Positions 6,370 to 14,331 of a DNA stretch of 18,017 nucleotides are shown here, piece after piece. A program made the translations under genes and the position numbers. A model generated the notes under the pieces. It had not been told where the DNA came from. It saw only the letters and a list, made by a program, of their open reading frames with translations, and ran no database searches. Origin of the DNA: Phycisphaerales bacterium UBA2421. GTDB lineage: Bacteria; Planctomycetota; Phycisphaerae; Tepidisphaerales; Tepidisphaeraceae. Location: positions 1 to 18,017 of the forward strand of contig DDRH01000039.1 in assembly GCA_002343075.1 (NCBI GenBank), read 5' to 3'. Each line of letters opens with the position of its first letter. The first letter of the stretch is position 1.

Positions 6370-7521
6370 ATGGCAAAGACTCGCGATTCGCTTCGATCCG
6401 CTCGACTCCCGGCGCATTTTGATATCCTCGCCATCGGACATCATGCAGCGGCGTATTTGGCGGCGGCGGTGGGGAAAGCGCAACAGCCCGGGTTGACCGT
6501 CGGCCACCTCACCCTGCCCGCCGAGGCCCCTCCCGACCGGCTTGCGGTCGTTAACCCCAAGCTGTTTGAGCTGCATCCGTTACTCAAGACGCTGCGCAAG
6601 CCGTTTTGCCAGGCGACGACGTGCGGCGCGCTCTTTCTGTCTGAGAAGCCGCCGGAACGAGGTGATTATAGTTCCAATACGGCAACAAGTGCGGTGGTGG
6701 GCACCAACGCCTTCACCAATGCCGCCGCCGACATTGCCCGTGCCGCCGGGGTGTTTCTCGCGAAGTGCAAATCGTCGTTTGACCTGAGCAAAGTCGAGGA
6801 TTCCGGGGTGGAAATGCTGGTCGACGGCCAGCCGACGAGGGCGCGGGTACTCATCGTCGCGTCGCCGCTGCCGCAGTCGAGTGGGCGGGTCATCGGGCAC
6901 GCATTTGATGCCGATCGCGAGTCGGTGCAGCGTTACCACTTCGCCGCAATCGATGCGTCGAAAGTGACAGCCCAGAAGCAACTTGCGATGAGCCTCGATT
7001 TGAATGGCACGGGCGCGTGGGCGTGGCTGTTGCGCGCCGGAGAGACGGCAGAACTCGCGGTAATGCAGCCGACGGGGCGCGCGGTTCTGCCCGCCGGCGG
7101 GGAAATCGGTACTTGGATGGCCAATCTTGTCGATCATGGCTTGCTTCCGGCGGGGCTGAAGGTGGGTGCGACGACAACACTGCAACTGCCTGTTGCCGGC
7201 GCGTTATCTGGCGAGACCGTGGCCAACCGCACGTTGCTAGTCGGCCCGGCAGGGGGCTTTTTCAGCGCTTGCAACGAAGATCTTTATCCCGGCTGCTGGA
7301 GCGCAATTCTCGCCGCCGACGTTGCGGTCGCGGCGTTGGGCGCGCGGCATGTTCAGGATGCGCTGCTGAGCTATCGAGAGTCCTGGGGAAGCACGGTCGG
7401 CGACTACCTGCGCGGCCCGCAGCAGAATCTGCGATTGCTGCTGCCGCTGATCTATCGCAACCCGATCATGGCGGCGCGGGTGGGGGAGGCTATTTTTCTA
7501 GGTGAAAGCGTGGTGCGCTGA
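6370..7521 (+). CDS. FAD-dependent oxidoreductase-like protein with degenerate dinucleotide-binding motif
   Basis: A 383-residue protein. The layout fits flavoproteins of the geranylgeranyl-reductase/PHBH type. There is an N-terminal beta-alpha-beta unit (FDILAIGHHAAAYLAAAVGK, residues 17-36). A mid-protein segment RVLIVASPLP (159-168) resembles the 'lVxAxG' strand. Near the C-terminus RTLLVGPAGGFFSACNEDLY (287-306) resembles the 'xxLxGDAAGxxxPxxGxGI' FAD ribityl motif, followed by a helical tail. However, the first motif reads G-H-H-A-A-A instead of GxGxxG and the second GPAGG instead of GDAAG, so flavin binding is uncertain. GGAG lies 4 bases before the chosen ATG; the frame is open upstream to 6295. 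It is divergent from the sigma factor gene. Substrate unknown. Confidence 0.6.
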   Translation: MAKTRDSLRSARLPAHFDILAIGHHAAAYLAAAVGKAQQPGLTVGHLTLPAEAPPDRLAVVNPKLFELHPLLKTLRKPFCQATTCGALFLSEKPPERGDYSSNTATSAVVGTNAFTNAAADIARAAGVFLAKCKSSFDLSKVEDSGVEMLVDGQPTRARVLIVASPLPQSSGRVIGHAFDADRESVQRYHFAAIDASKVTAQKQLAMSLDLNGTGAWAWLLRAGETAELAVMQPTGRAVLPAGGEIGTWMANLVDHGLLPAGLKVGATTTLQLPVAGALSGETVANRTLLVGPAGGFFSACNEDLYPGCWSAILAADVAVAALGARHVQDALLSYRESWGSTVGDYLRGPQQNLRLLLPLIYRNPIMAARVGEAIFLGESVVR

Positions 7522-7569
7522 CCCCACAGCGACCGAAGTCACCGCTGGTCGGCGGAATTTCCAATTTAT

Positions 7570-7598
7570 TTCACTCCGATAAATTTGAGTCTCATAAT
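7570..7598 (+). promoter_or_regulatory. Predicted promoter in the long region before flgM
   Basis: TTCACT (7570-7575) and CATAAT (7593-7598) are 17 bases apart, matching 4/6 and 5/6 of the sigma-70 consensus. Transcription would begin near 7605, giving a leader of about 330 nt before flgM, or a separate small RNA. Prediction by eye. Confidence 0.45.
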
Positions 7599-7604
7599 AC
7601 CTGT

Positions 7605-7936
7605 CAAAGGAGACTTGCGACGGAAGTGCAATTGTGAAAATGCGATGTTTGGGTTGAATAGGTAATCTAAAACATCGCCCAAACTTGCGCGTCAAGGGGA
7701 ATTTTCGGCGCGGTGGCTCACTGGCTGTGACGTAAGTACATATTTTTAATATGTTTACGTCGATTTTCGCAATCGTGTAAGGGGTTCAAGATTGGGAGGC
7801 GTGACAGACGATACTTTTCTCCGTTGGGCAAGCGAATGTCACACGACGACCTCGGTGGCGACGCTATGACTGACCGGCGAAGGGGCGATGGAGTCGTCCG
7901 CCGAAACTGCTGCACGATAAGAAGAGAAGGACAACG
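7605..7936 (+). other. Structured, probably non-coding leader region upstream of flgM
   Basis: The 415 bases between the FAD-protein gene and flgM hold no convincing gene and are AT-richer than the neighbours. Three structures stand out. First, GCGATGTTT (7642-7650) pairs with AAACATCGC (7670-7678), while the overlapping GTTTGGG (7647-7653) pairs with CCCAAAC (7678-7684); these two helices exclude each other. Second, GACGTAA+ACATATT (7729-7735, 7738-7744) pairs with AATATGT+TTACGTC (7748-7761), 14 pairs with a 2-base bulge and a TTT loop. Third, GTGACA (7801-7806) can pair with TGTCAC (7837-7842). An isolated AAAGGAG at 7606-7612 has no clear ORF after it. It does not match a riboswitch class known to me. 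Confidence 0.45.
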
Positions 7937-8215
7937 ATGAGTGTCATCAATAATGTCGGAACTGCCGCACCGGTCAGCAAGCTGCAAGCGCCCGCACCTG
8001 CCTCCAAGGCCGAGCAACCCGCAGACGTCTCCGCCGCGCGAGGCCGGGACAGCGTCGAGCTATCCGGCGTGCAAGGTTTCCTCACCGCGCTGAAAAACAA
8101 CGATATTCGCACGGAAAAGGTCGCGGAGATAAAAGCGCAGATCGAGGCGGGCACCTACGAGACGGCTGAGAAGTTTGACATCGCCGCCGACCGATTGCTC
8201 GATGATGTCTTGTAG
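7937..8215 (+). CDS. flgM: Anti-sigma-28 factor FlgM
   Basis: A 92-residue protein. The first 35 or so residues are Ala/Pro-rich and probably disordered, as in FlgM. The conserved part follows: RGRDSVELSGVQGFLTALKN (40-59), then IRTEKVAEIKAQIEAGTYET and FDIAADRLLDDVL, matching the family's 'D.V.lS', 'vR.ekV..lk..I..G.Y.vd...iA..ll' pattern. FlgM binds and holds sigma-28 (FliA) until the flagellar hook-basal body is complete, then is exported through it. AAGGA lies 5 bases before the ATG. The gene is solitary here: no flg, fli or fliA gene lies within the window. It is preceded by a long structured region and followed by a strong terminator. Confidence 0.88.
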   Translation: MSVINNVGTAAPVSKLQAPAPASKAEQPADVSAARGRDSVELSGVQGFLTALKNNDIRTEKVAEIKAQIEAGTYETAEKFDIAADRLLDDVL

Positions 8216-8251
8216 ACCTAAACAAGTCGAAAGCAATCCCCATACTGCACC

Positions 8252-8298
8252 GCAGCGCCCCGGACATCGCAAGATGAGCATCCGGGGCGCTGCATTTT
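8252..8298 (+). terminator. Intrinsic terminator after flgM
   Basis: GCAGCGCCCCGGA (8252-8264) pairs perfectly with TCCGGGGCGCTGC (8281-8293), 13 pairs, followed by ATTTT (8294-8298). Inside, CATC/GATG (8265-8268, 8273-8276) closes a GCAA tetraloop, leaving a 4-base AGCA bulge. It lies 36 bases after the flgM stop and 26 bases from the guaA stop on the other strand. It may also serve guaA, but the guaA-side U-tract is absent. Confidence 0.85.
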
Positions 8299-8323
8299 AC
8301 CGGCGCATCTGAGGAAATGACCG

Positions 8324-9886
8324 TCATTCCCACTCGATCGTTGCGGGGGGCTTGGATGAGATGTCGTAAACCACTCGGTTGACCCCGCGCACCTCATTGA
8401 TGATCCGGTTGCTCATCGTCGCCAGCACCTCATACGGAATGCGCGCCCAGTCGGCGGTCATGAAATCGGTACTTTCCACCGCGCGAATCGCGATTACGCT
8501 GTCGTAGCTGCGCGCATCGCCCATCACGCCCACCGTGCCGATGGGGAGCAGCACCGCAAAGACCTGCGCCGTCTTACGATATAGCCCCGCGGCGATGAGT
8601 TCTTCCAGCACGATCTCATCGGCATCGCGCAGGACGCGCAGTCGCTCCTCGGTGATGTCGCCCATCACCCGCACCGCCAAACCCGGGCCGGGAAACGGGT
8701 GCCGCCAGACGATTTCTTCCGGTAAACCCAGTAGCTCGCCGACTTTGCGCACTTCATCCTTAAAGAGCTCGCGCAGCGGTTCGACGAGCTTGAACTCCAG
8801 ATCTTCCGGCAGCCCGCCGACGTTATGATGCAGCTTGATGTTAGCCGCCGTGCCGGCTTTGCCATGGCCGGATTCGATTACATCGGGATAAAGAGTGCCC
8901 TGCGCAAGAAACTCAATCTCGGATTGCGGATTGCGGATCGCGGATTGGCTGGCAGCGGCCTCGAAGACTTCGATGAACCGCTTGCCAATCAGCTTGCGCT
9001 TCTGCTGCGGGTCTTTCACATCTTTCAGGTCGGCCAGGAACTCCTTCGCCTCATCGACCACCTGCAGGTTAATGCGGAAGTGATCGCGGAAGGTGCTTTC
9101 GACCAGTTCTCGCTCGCCTTTTCTCAGAAGGCCGTTATCGACAAAAATGCAGATGAGTTGATCGCCGATGGCCTTGTGTAAAATGGCCGCTGCGACGGAA
9201 GAATCGACCCCACCGCTCAGCCCGCAGATGACTTTCCCGCTGCCCACCTGCTCGCGGATGGCGGCGATGCTGTGTTCGATGAAGTTGCCCATCGACCAAG
9301 TCCCGCGGCACTTGCAGATTTCATAAAGAAAGTTTTGAAACACCTTTTCGCCGCGCGGCGTGTGGGTTACTTCAGGATGAAACTGCACGCCGAAAAAGGG
9401 CTTGGCTACATGCCGCGCCGCAGCGAAGGGGCAGGTAGGGGTCGTTGCAATCGGCACAAACTCCGGCGGGAGATCGTGGATTTGGTCGCCGTGGCTCATC
9501 CAGACAGTCGTATCCTGCGGCAAACCCTTGAGCAGCGGCTCATCTGCGTTAATTTTGAGTTGTGCCCGGCCGAACTCGCGCGCCTTGGCCGGCTGCACCT
9601 TCCCACCGAGGTAGAGCGCGCCAAGTTGCATGCCGTAACAGATGCCAAGGACAGGAATGCCGAGATCGAAGATGGCCGGATCGCACTTGGGTGCGCCGGT
9701 TTCGTAAACGCTGCTCGGCCCGCCGGAGAGGATGATGCCCTTGGGCGCCATTTTCTTGAGCTCGGCAACGGAAATGGTTGGTGCAACCAGTTCGCTAAAC
9801 ACACCAGCCTCGCGCACCCTGCGGGCGATAAGCTGAGCGTATTGCGAGCCGAAATCGAGAATTGGAATGACTTCGTCGTGGGTCAT
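8324..9886 (-). CDS. guaA: GMP synthase (glutamine-hydrolysing)
   Basis: A 520-residue protein converting XMP, ATP and glutamine to GMP in the cytoplasm, the last step of guanine nucleotide synthesis. The class-I glutamine amidotransferase domain (about 5-195) shows [18 protein letters not shown], nucleophile Cys83 in GICYGMQLG, and His170/Glu172 in FGVQFHPEV. The ATP pyrophosphatase domain (about 215-400) has the P-loop SGGVDS (224-229). The C-terminal dimerisation domain contains [20 protein letters not shown] and ends [16 protein letters not shown], the universal GuaA C-terminus. Residues 313-324 ([12 protein letters not shown]) replace and lengthen a normally short linker before [15 protein letters not shown]; this is encoded by a heptamer repeat. 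No ribosome-binding site is obvious before the ATG at 9886, which lies next to repeat-like sequence. Confidence 0.97.
   Translation of the reverse strand: MTHDEVIPILDFGSQYAQLIARRVREAGVFSELVAPTISVAELKKMAPKGIILSGGPSSVYETGAPKCDPAIFDLGIPVLGICYGMQLGALYLGGKVQPAKAREFGRAQLKINADEPLLKGLPQDTTVWMSHGDQIHDLPPEFVPIATTPTCPFAAARHVAKPFFGVQFHPEVTHTPRGEKVFQNFLYEICKCRGTWSMGNFIEHSIAAIREQVGSGKVICGLSGGVDSSVAAAILHKAIGDQLICIFVDNGLLRKGERELVESTFRDHFRINLQVVDEAKEFLADLKDVKDPQQKRKLIGKRFIEVFEAAASQSAIRNPQSEIEFLAQGTLYPDVIESGHGKAGTAANIKLHHNVGGLPEDLEFKLVEPLRELFKDEVRKVGELLGLPEEIVWRHPFPGPGLAVRVMGDITEERLRVLRDADEIVLEELIAAGLYRKTAQVFAVLLPIGTVGVMGDARSYDSVIAIRAVESTDFMTADWARIPYEVLATMSNRIINEVRGVNRVVYDISSKPPATIEWE
8920..8947. repeat. Heptanucleotide tandem repeat inside guaA
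   Basis: Four consecutive units CGGATTG, CGGATTG, CGGATCG, CGGATTG (8920-8947, plus strand). On the guaA strand they read CAATCCG and encode part of [12 protein letters not shown]. The unit length is not a multiple of three, yet the reading frame is preserved overall. Confidence 0.9.
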
Positions 9887-9900
9887 TCAACAGAGATACA

Positions 9901-10027
9901 GCGCGCAGCCGCGGGTGTAAAGCCGCGTGGTTTTGTGAAGAAGAGAATAACCACGACGACCGCTAAGAACGCGAAGGAAGATGGGAAGAAGAGTGTGGAT
10001 TGGCAGAAGGTTTGCATGACAGAGACC
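9901..10027. repeat. Intergenic repeat-like patch upstream of guaA
   Basis: No gene is seen between 9887 and 10157. This first part holds CAGCCGCGGGTGTAAAGCCG (9907-9926), which has CCGCG/CGCG self-complementarity. It also holds ACCACGACGACCGCTAAGAA (9950-9969) followed by CGCGAAGGAAGATGGGAAGA. Both have the look of short interspersed elements I recall from environmental bacterial genomes, but no second copy exists in this window to prove it. Confidence 0.4.
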
Positions 10028-10141
10028 TCGGGTGCCACGGTCTTGGCTTTCAGGCCAAGCCGTGCGTGGACGAATCTGCGAGAAACAGCGCATATCGATG
10101 TCTTACACCGCATGGCATGAGAGCCATGCAGCGACACCCGA
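10028..10141. repeat. Small palindromic element with inverted ends (REP/MITE-like)
   Basis: TCGGGTG (10028-10034) and CACCCGA (10135-10141) are perfect inverted ends of a 114-bp unit. Inside are two hairpins. CACGG+CTTGGC (10036-10040, 10042-10047) pairs with GCCAAG+CCGTG (10054-10064), with one bulged T. GCATGGC (10110-10116) pairs with GCCATGC (10123-10129). It lies between the dockerin gene and guaA, and encodes nothing recognisable. Confidence 0.5.
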
Positions 10142-10157
10142 AACTTTTTTGGACCGA

Positions 10158-10637
10158 TTAATCGCGGCTTGCGAAGTTGAGCGCCGCGAGAGTGAAATCT
10201 TTGATCGTCACGCGGCCGTTGAGAGTGAAGTCGCCGCTGGACCATCGCTCTTGTACAGAGATGTTTTCTCGATTGAACGAATTGGCGATTGCACGAAAGT
10301 CGAAAGTGTCGATGCGTCCGTCCATATTGGCATCGCCAAAGCCGGCACTGGCGGCGATTGCCTCGCCACCAACGAATTTGAACTTGTTGTCGCGAATAAA
10401 CGTGAAGTCGGCCGCATTCACGATGTCATCGGAATCGAAGTCGCCATTGTTCGTTGACGAATAAAGCGACATGAACGACGTGACGTCTGTCAAGTCCAGC
10501 TTTCTATCAAGGTTGTAGTCGATCGGGAATTGCCAAAATGCGTTCGAAAGCTGCGTGAACTCATCAAGATTCACATTACCACCGAGCGTAGACATCACCC
10601 GACGCAGGTCGAGGGTTTCGATGAATTGTCTGGACAC
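10158..10637 (-). CDS. Small dockerin-repeat protein with planctomycete N-terminal motif
   Basis: A 159-residue protein. The N-terminus MSRQFIETLDLRRVMS resembles the planctomycete 'LExLExRxLLS' motif. The rest is four dockerin/EF-hand-like units: DYNLDRKLDLTDVTSFMSLY (40-59), GDFDSDDIVNAADFTFI (65-81), GDANMDGRIDTFDFRAI (101-117) and GDFTLNGRVTIKDFTLA (135-151). Each has the Asp/Asn-rich Ca2+ loop followed by a short helix. No catalytic domain is attached, so it may be a surface scaffold or the remnant of a larger protein. The GTG start at 10637 is supported by GGGAG 8 bases upstream; an ATG 14 codons inside would remove the motif. It has the same orientation as the PEP-CTERM gene upstream, but a repeat element intervenes. 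Confidence 0.75.
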   Translation of the reverse strand: MSRQFIETLDLRRVMSTLGGNVNLDEFTQLSNAFWQFPIDYNLDRKLDLTDVTSFMSLYSSTNNGDFDSDDIVNAADFTFIRDNKFKFVGGEAIAASAGFGDANMDGRIDTFDFRAIANSFNRENISVQERWSSGDFTLNGRVTIKDFTLAALNFASRD

Positions 10638-10732
10638 TGTTCCTGCTCCCTGATTAGCCGCCGAGAGGTTAGCAGGTCCCCGGCCCCAACGCCAACAATT
10701 TGTTGCTTAACCGACTGCCCGATTACTTCGCG

Positions 10733-10793
10733 CCACGCAGACCCTTCCGCAAGCCGGGGGCTTCAGCCCCGGATAGAAGAGGGTTCCACGCAG
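10733..10793. repeat. Palindromic repeat flanked by CCACGCAG direct repeats
   Basis: The core CCGGGGGC (10754-10761), TTCA, GCCCCGG (10766-10772) is a near-perfect palindrome with one bulged G. The outer parts ACCCTTC (10741-10747) and GAAGAGGGT (10776-10784) are roughly inverted. The unit is bounded by identical octamers CCACGCAG at 10733-10740 and 10786-10793. It overlaps the 3' end of the PEP-CTERM gene and supplies its stop codon. Confidence 0.7.
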
Positions 10794-12412
10794 CCCCCGC
10801 AGGCTCGCCTCCGACGGCACAGAATTGCCAGCACCCCTGTCATCGCAACCTGGCCTCTCGGCTCGGGCACATATCGGGCGAGCAAGTAACCGCCGCCTCC
10901 GTAAAGCTGAAAATCGGTGGTGATGAGGCGCCACGATCCTGAGAAGCTCTGAAACTTCGCAATCCTGAAGACTTCCCCATAAAAGACGTCGGACGGAGGA
11001 ATCAGCCGCAAATGATCCAGTTCGCTGGTCAGGTCAAGATGCTGCACATCCAGGGCAACAAAATCCTGAAGCACGGGCGACTCGTTACGGGTGAGATGGA
11101 TGACGGTCAGACTTTCGCGGCCGGACGTGAAATCCCCGCGCACGCGCGCCAGGATTTTTTCGCCGAGAACCATCCTGGCGTTCTGGGAAAAGTCTCCGTC
11201 GATCGCCAACACATCAAATGACGGGTATGTCGGATGGACGATCGATGTCGCGACGATGCGCCCGCGGTTTTCGATCGGCATGAGGCGTTGCCGATCGCCG
11301 ATGCCGCTGTTGAGATAGTTGGGTTCGGTTACCTCGAGGTCTCCGATCCCACCGCCATAGTATTGAATGACCGTGTTTTCTCCGGTCGTCAACGAATCGG
11401 TGGATGAATAAATGCGACTCCAGCCATCTAAATTCGGGCTGTAGAGTTCGATGCGATTCGTCCCGCGGATTGCTCCGTCGTGGGTGACCAGATGGTCGCC
11501 GTCGTAAAGTCGAAGGTGTCCATTCAATTCGGTGTCATGCAGGCCAATGTTGTTAGCCGAATATGATGACGGCGCGCGAAGGACGGTCCCGGTGGCGATG
11601 TTGATCGATCCGCCGCGCACCGTTCCGGCGATTTCCCAATTGCCATGAGCGGGGCCGAAATTGAGTGAACGATTTGTATTGTCCAGAGTGCCGCCGATAA
11701 CAAAGGTCGCGCCGTCGATGCGTGCCGCATTTCCGATGTCCGACATCCGCCAACGACCAATATCAAAGAGCACCCGCGCCGCACCAACAGCCAGAATTTC
11801 GCTGTCGTTCCGAAATGTTGAGCCGCTGAGTGTAAGAGCCGCTTCGCCAAGGCTGACGTTTGCAGTCGCCATGAGGGTGCCGACGTTGGTTAACGAAGTG
11901 TCTGTGCGCCCCACCACATTGTTTCGGAAAAAGCCATAGTCTCCAACAACAGTGATTCTCGCAGGAACGCCAAAACCTGCCGACGATCCTGCCGAAGGGG
12001 AAAGTGATGAGTTTAGCAGATGCAGCGTGCCGGAACCGGTGAGCGACGCATCTGGCAGAAGAGTAAGCCTCGACACGCTGCCGACGAATCTGCCGTCAAG
12101 CCTAAACGCGTCATTCACTACTATTGAGGCTTCTTGAGGACCATAGAGGGACGCGCCTGCCGTGACGCTGAGGGCGGATACCTGAATCGAAGGTGCCCCA
12201 GGCGCGGAAAATCCGACGCTTCCGGTCGGAATCAAAACATTAAACGTCTGCGTTGCCGTTTTGTTTGGCACAACTCCGCCGGACCAGTTTGATGGGTTGG
12301 TCCAAAGGCCACTGCCCCCGAGCCAGGTGGTGTTGACCTGTTCAGCGGGTACAACGCCCGTACCGAGCAAGATTGCCGCGATGACTGCCAAAGCCTGTTT
12401 AGATCGAACCAT
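10763..12412 (-). CDS. PEP-CTERM surface protein with W-x-G N-terminal module
   Basis: A 549-residue protein. The start at 12412 is chosen because GGGAG lies 6 bases upstream and it opens a signal peptide (MVRSKQALAVIAAILLGTGV, cleaved near PAEQ). The frame is open to 12463. The mature start (TTWLGGSGLWTNPSNWSGGV) is a motif of repetitive autotransporter/PEP-CTERM-like beta-helix proteins. The bulk is Gly/Ser/Thr/Asn-rich and strand-like (GTLDNTNRSLNFG, GTVRGGSINIATGTVLRAP), consistent with a beta-helix. The C-terminus has VPEP (515-518), a short hydrophobic stretch GQVAMTGVLAIL and RRRR (533-536), the PEP-CTERM/exosortase sorting signal. After RRRR come 13 extra residues, the last 9 (CVEPSSIRG) encoded by a palindromic repeat. 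Likely anchored at the cell surface; function unknown. Confidence 0.82.
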   Translation of the reverse strand: MVRSKQALAVIAAILLGTGVVPAEQVNTTWLGGSGLWTNPSNWSGGVVPNKTATQTFNVLIPTGSVGFSAPGAPSIQVSALSVTAGASLYGPQEASIVVNDAFRLDGRFVGSVSRLTLLPDASLTGSGTLHLLNSSLSPSAGSSAGFGVPARITVVGDYGFFRNNVVGRTDTSLTNVGTLMATANVSLGEAALTLSGSTFRNDSEILAVGAARVLFDIGRWRMSDIGNAARIDGATFVIGGTLDNTNRSLNFGPAHGNWEIAGTVRGGSINIATGTVLRAPSSYSANNIGLHDTELNGHLRLYDGDHLVTHDGAIRGTNRIELYSPNLDGWSRIYSSTDSLTTGENTVIQYYGGGIGDLEVTEPNYLNSGIGDRQRLMPIENRGRIVATSIVHPTYPSFDVLAIDGDFSQNARMVLGEKILARVRGDFTSGRESLTVIHLTRNESPVLQDFVALDVQHLDLTSELDHLRLIPPSDVFYGEVFRIAKFQSFSGSWRLITTDFQLYGGGGYLLARYVPEPRGQVAMTGVLAILCRRRRACGGCVEPSSIRG

Positions 12413-12541
12413 CCCCAACTCCCTATTCTTGATGCGAAAATCATAGCGAACCGGGTACGCCAAAGCACCAGCTAAAACCGCAATATTCAGGATCGCCCGT
12501 TAGGACGCTGTGGGGGAGGTCAATACTGTTACCTTTGATGA

Positions 12542-14161
<1,620 letters not shown>

Positions 14162-14211
14162 TGCCCGCTTCACGCGAAGCTGGCTGAGGCGTGCCACGCC
14201 CCCGGAGTACA

Positions 14212-14237
14212 ACCGCGTCGCTTGCGACGCGGTTTTT
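14212..14237 (+). terminator. Intrinsic terminator after atpD
   Basis: ACCGCGTCGC (14212-14221) and GCGACGCGGT (14224-14233) form a perfect 10-base inverted repeat (effective loop CTTG), followed by a T run (14233-14237). It is 50 bases after the atpD stop and shows that atpD is transcribed alone or ends its transcript here. Confidence 0.9.
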
Positions 14238-14290
14238 CATTGAGATGTGCGAGTCTGTTCCACGGATTGCGCGCCCGAGCCGGCGAATTG

Positions 14291-14299
14291 TGCTATAAT
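14291..14299 (+). promoter_or_regulatory. Extended -10 promoter of the chitinase gene
   Basis: TGCTATAAT (14291-14299) is a perfect extended -10 element (TGnTATAAT), 32 bases upstream of the GTG start of the chitinase-like gene. No good -35 box is seen at 16-18 bases, as is common for extended -10 promoters. Confidence 0.6.
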
Positions 14300-14331
14300 C
14301 ATCGGTCGCGCTGTCCCCGGAGACCAGAACT

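Noticed and set aside
7575..7582. TCCGATAA resembling the sigma-28 (FliA) -10 element GCCGATAA before flgM
   Set aside because: The partner -35 (TAAAGTTT at 11 bases upstream) is missing, and it is about 355 bases from flgM.
7606..7660. Leader peptide after the AAAGGAG at 7606
   Set aside because: The nearest starts are a TTG only 2 bases away or a GTG with a stop after three codons; neither is convincing.
9272..10120. 282-codon open frame on the plus strand
   Set aside because: Mostly opposite guaA and then runs through the repeat patch; composition unlike a protein family.
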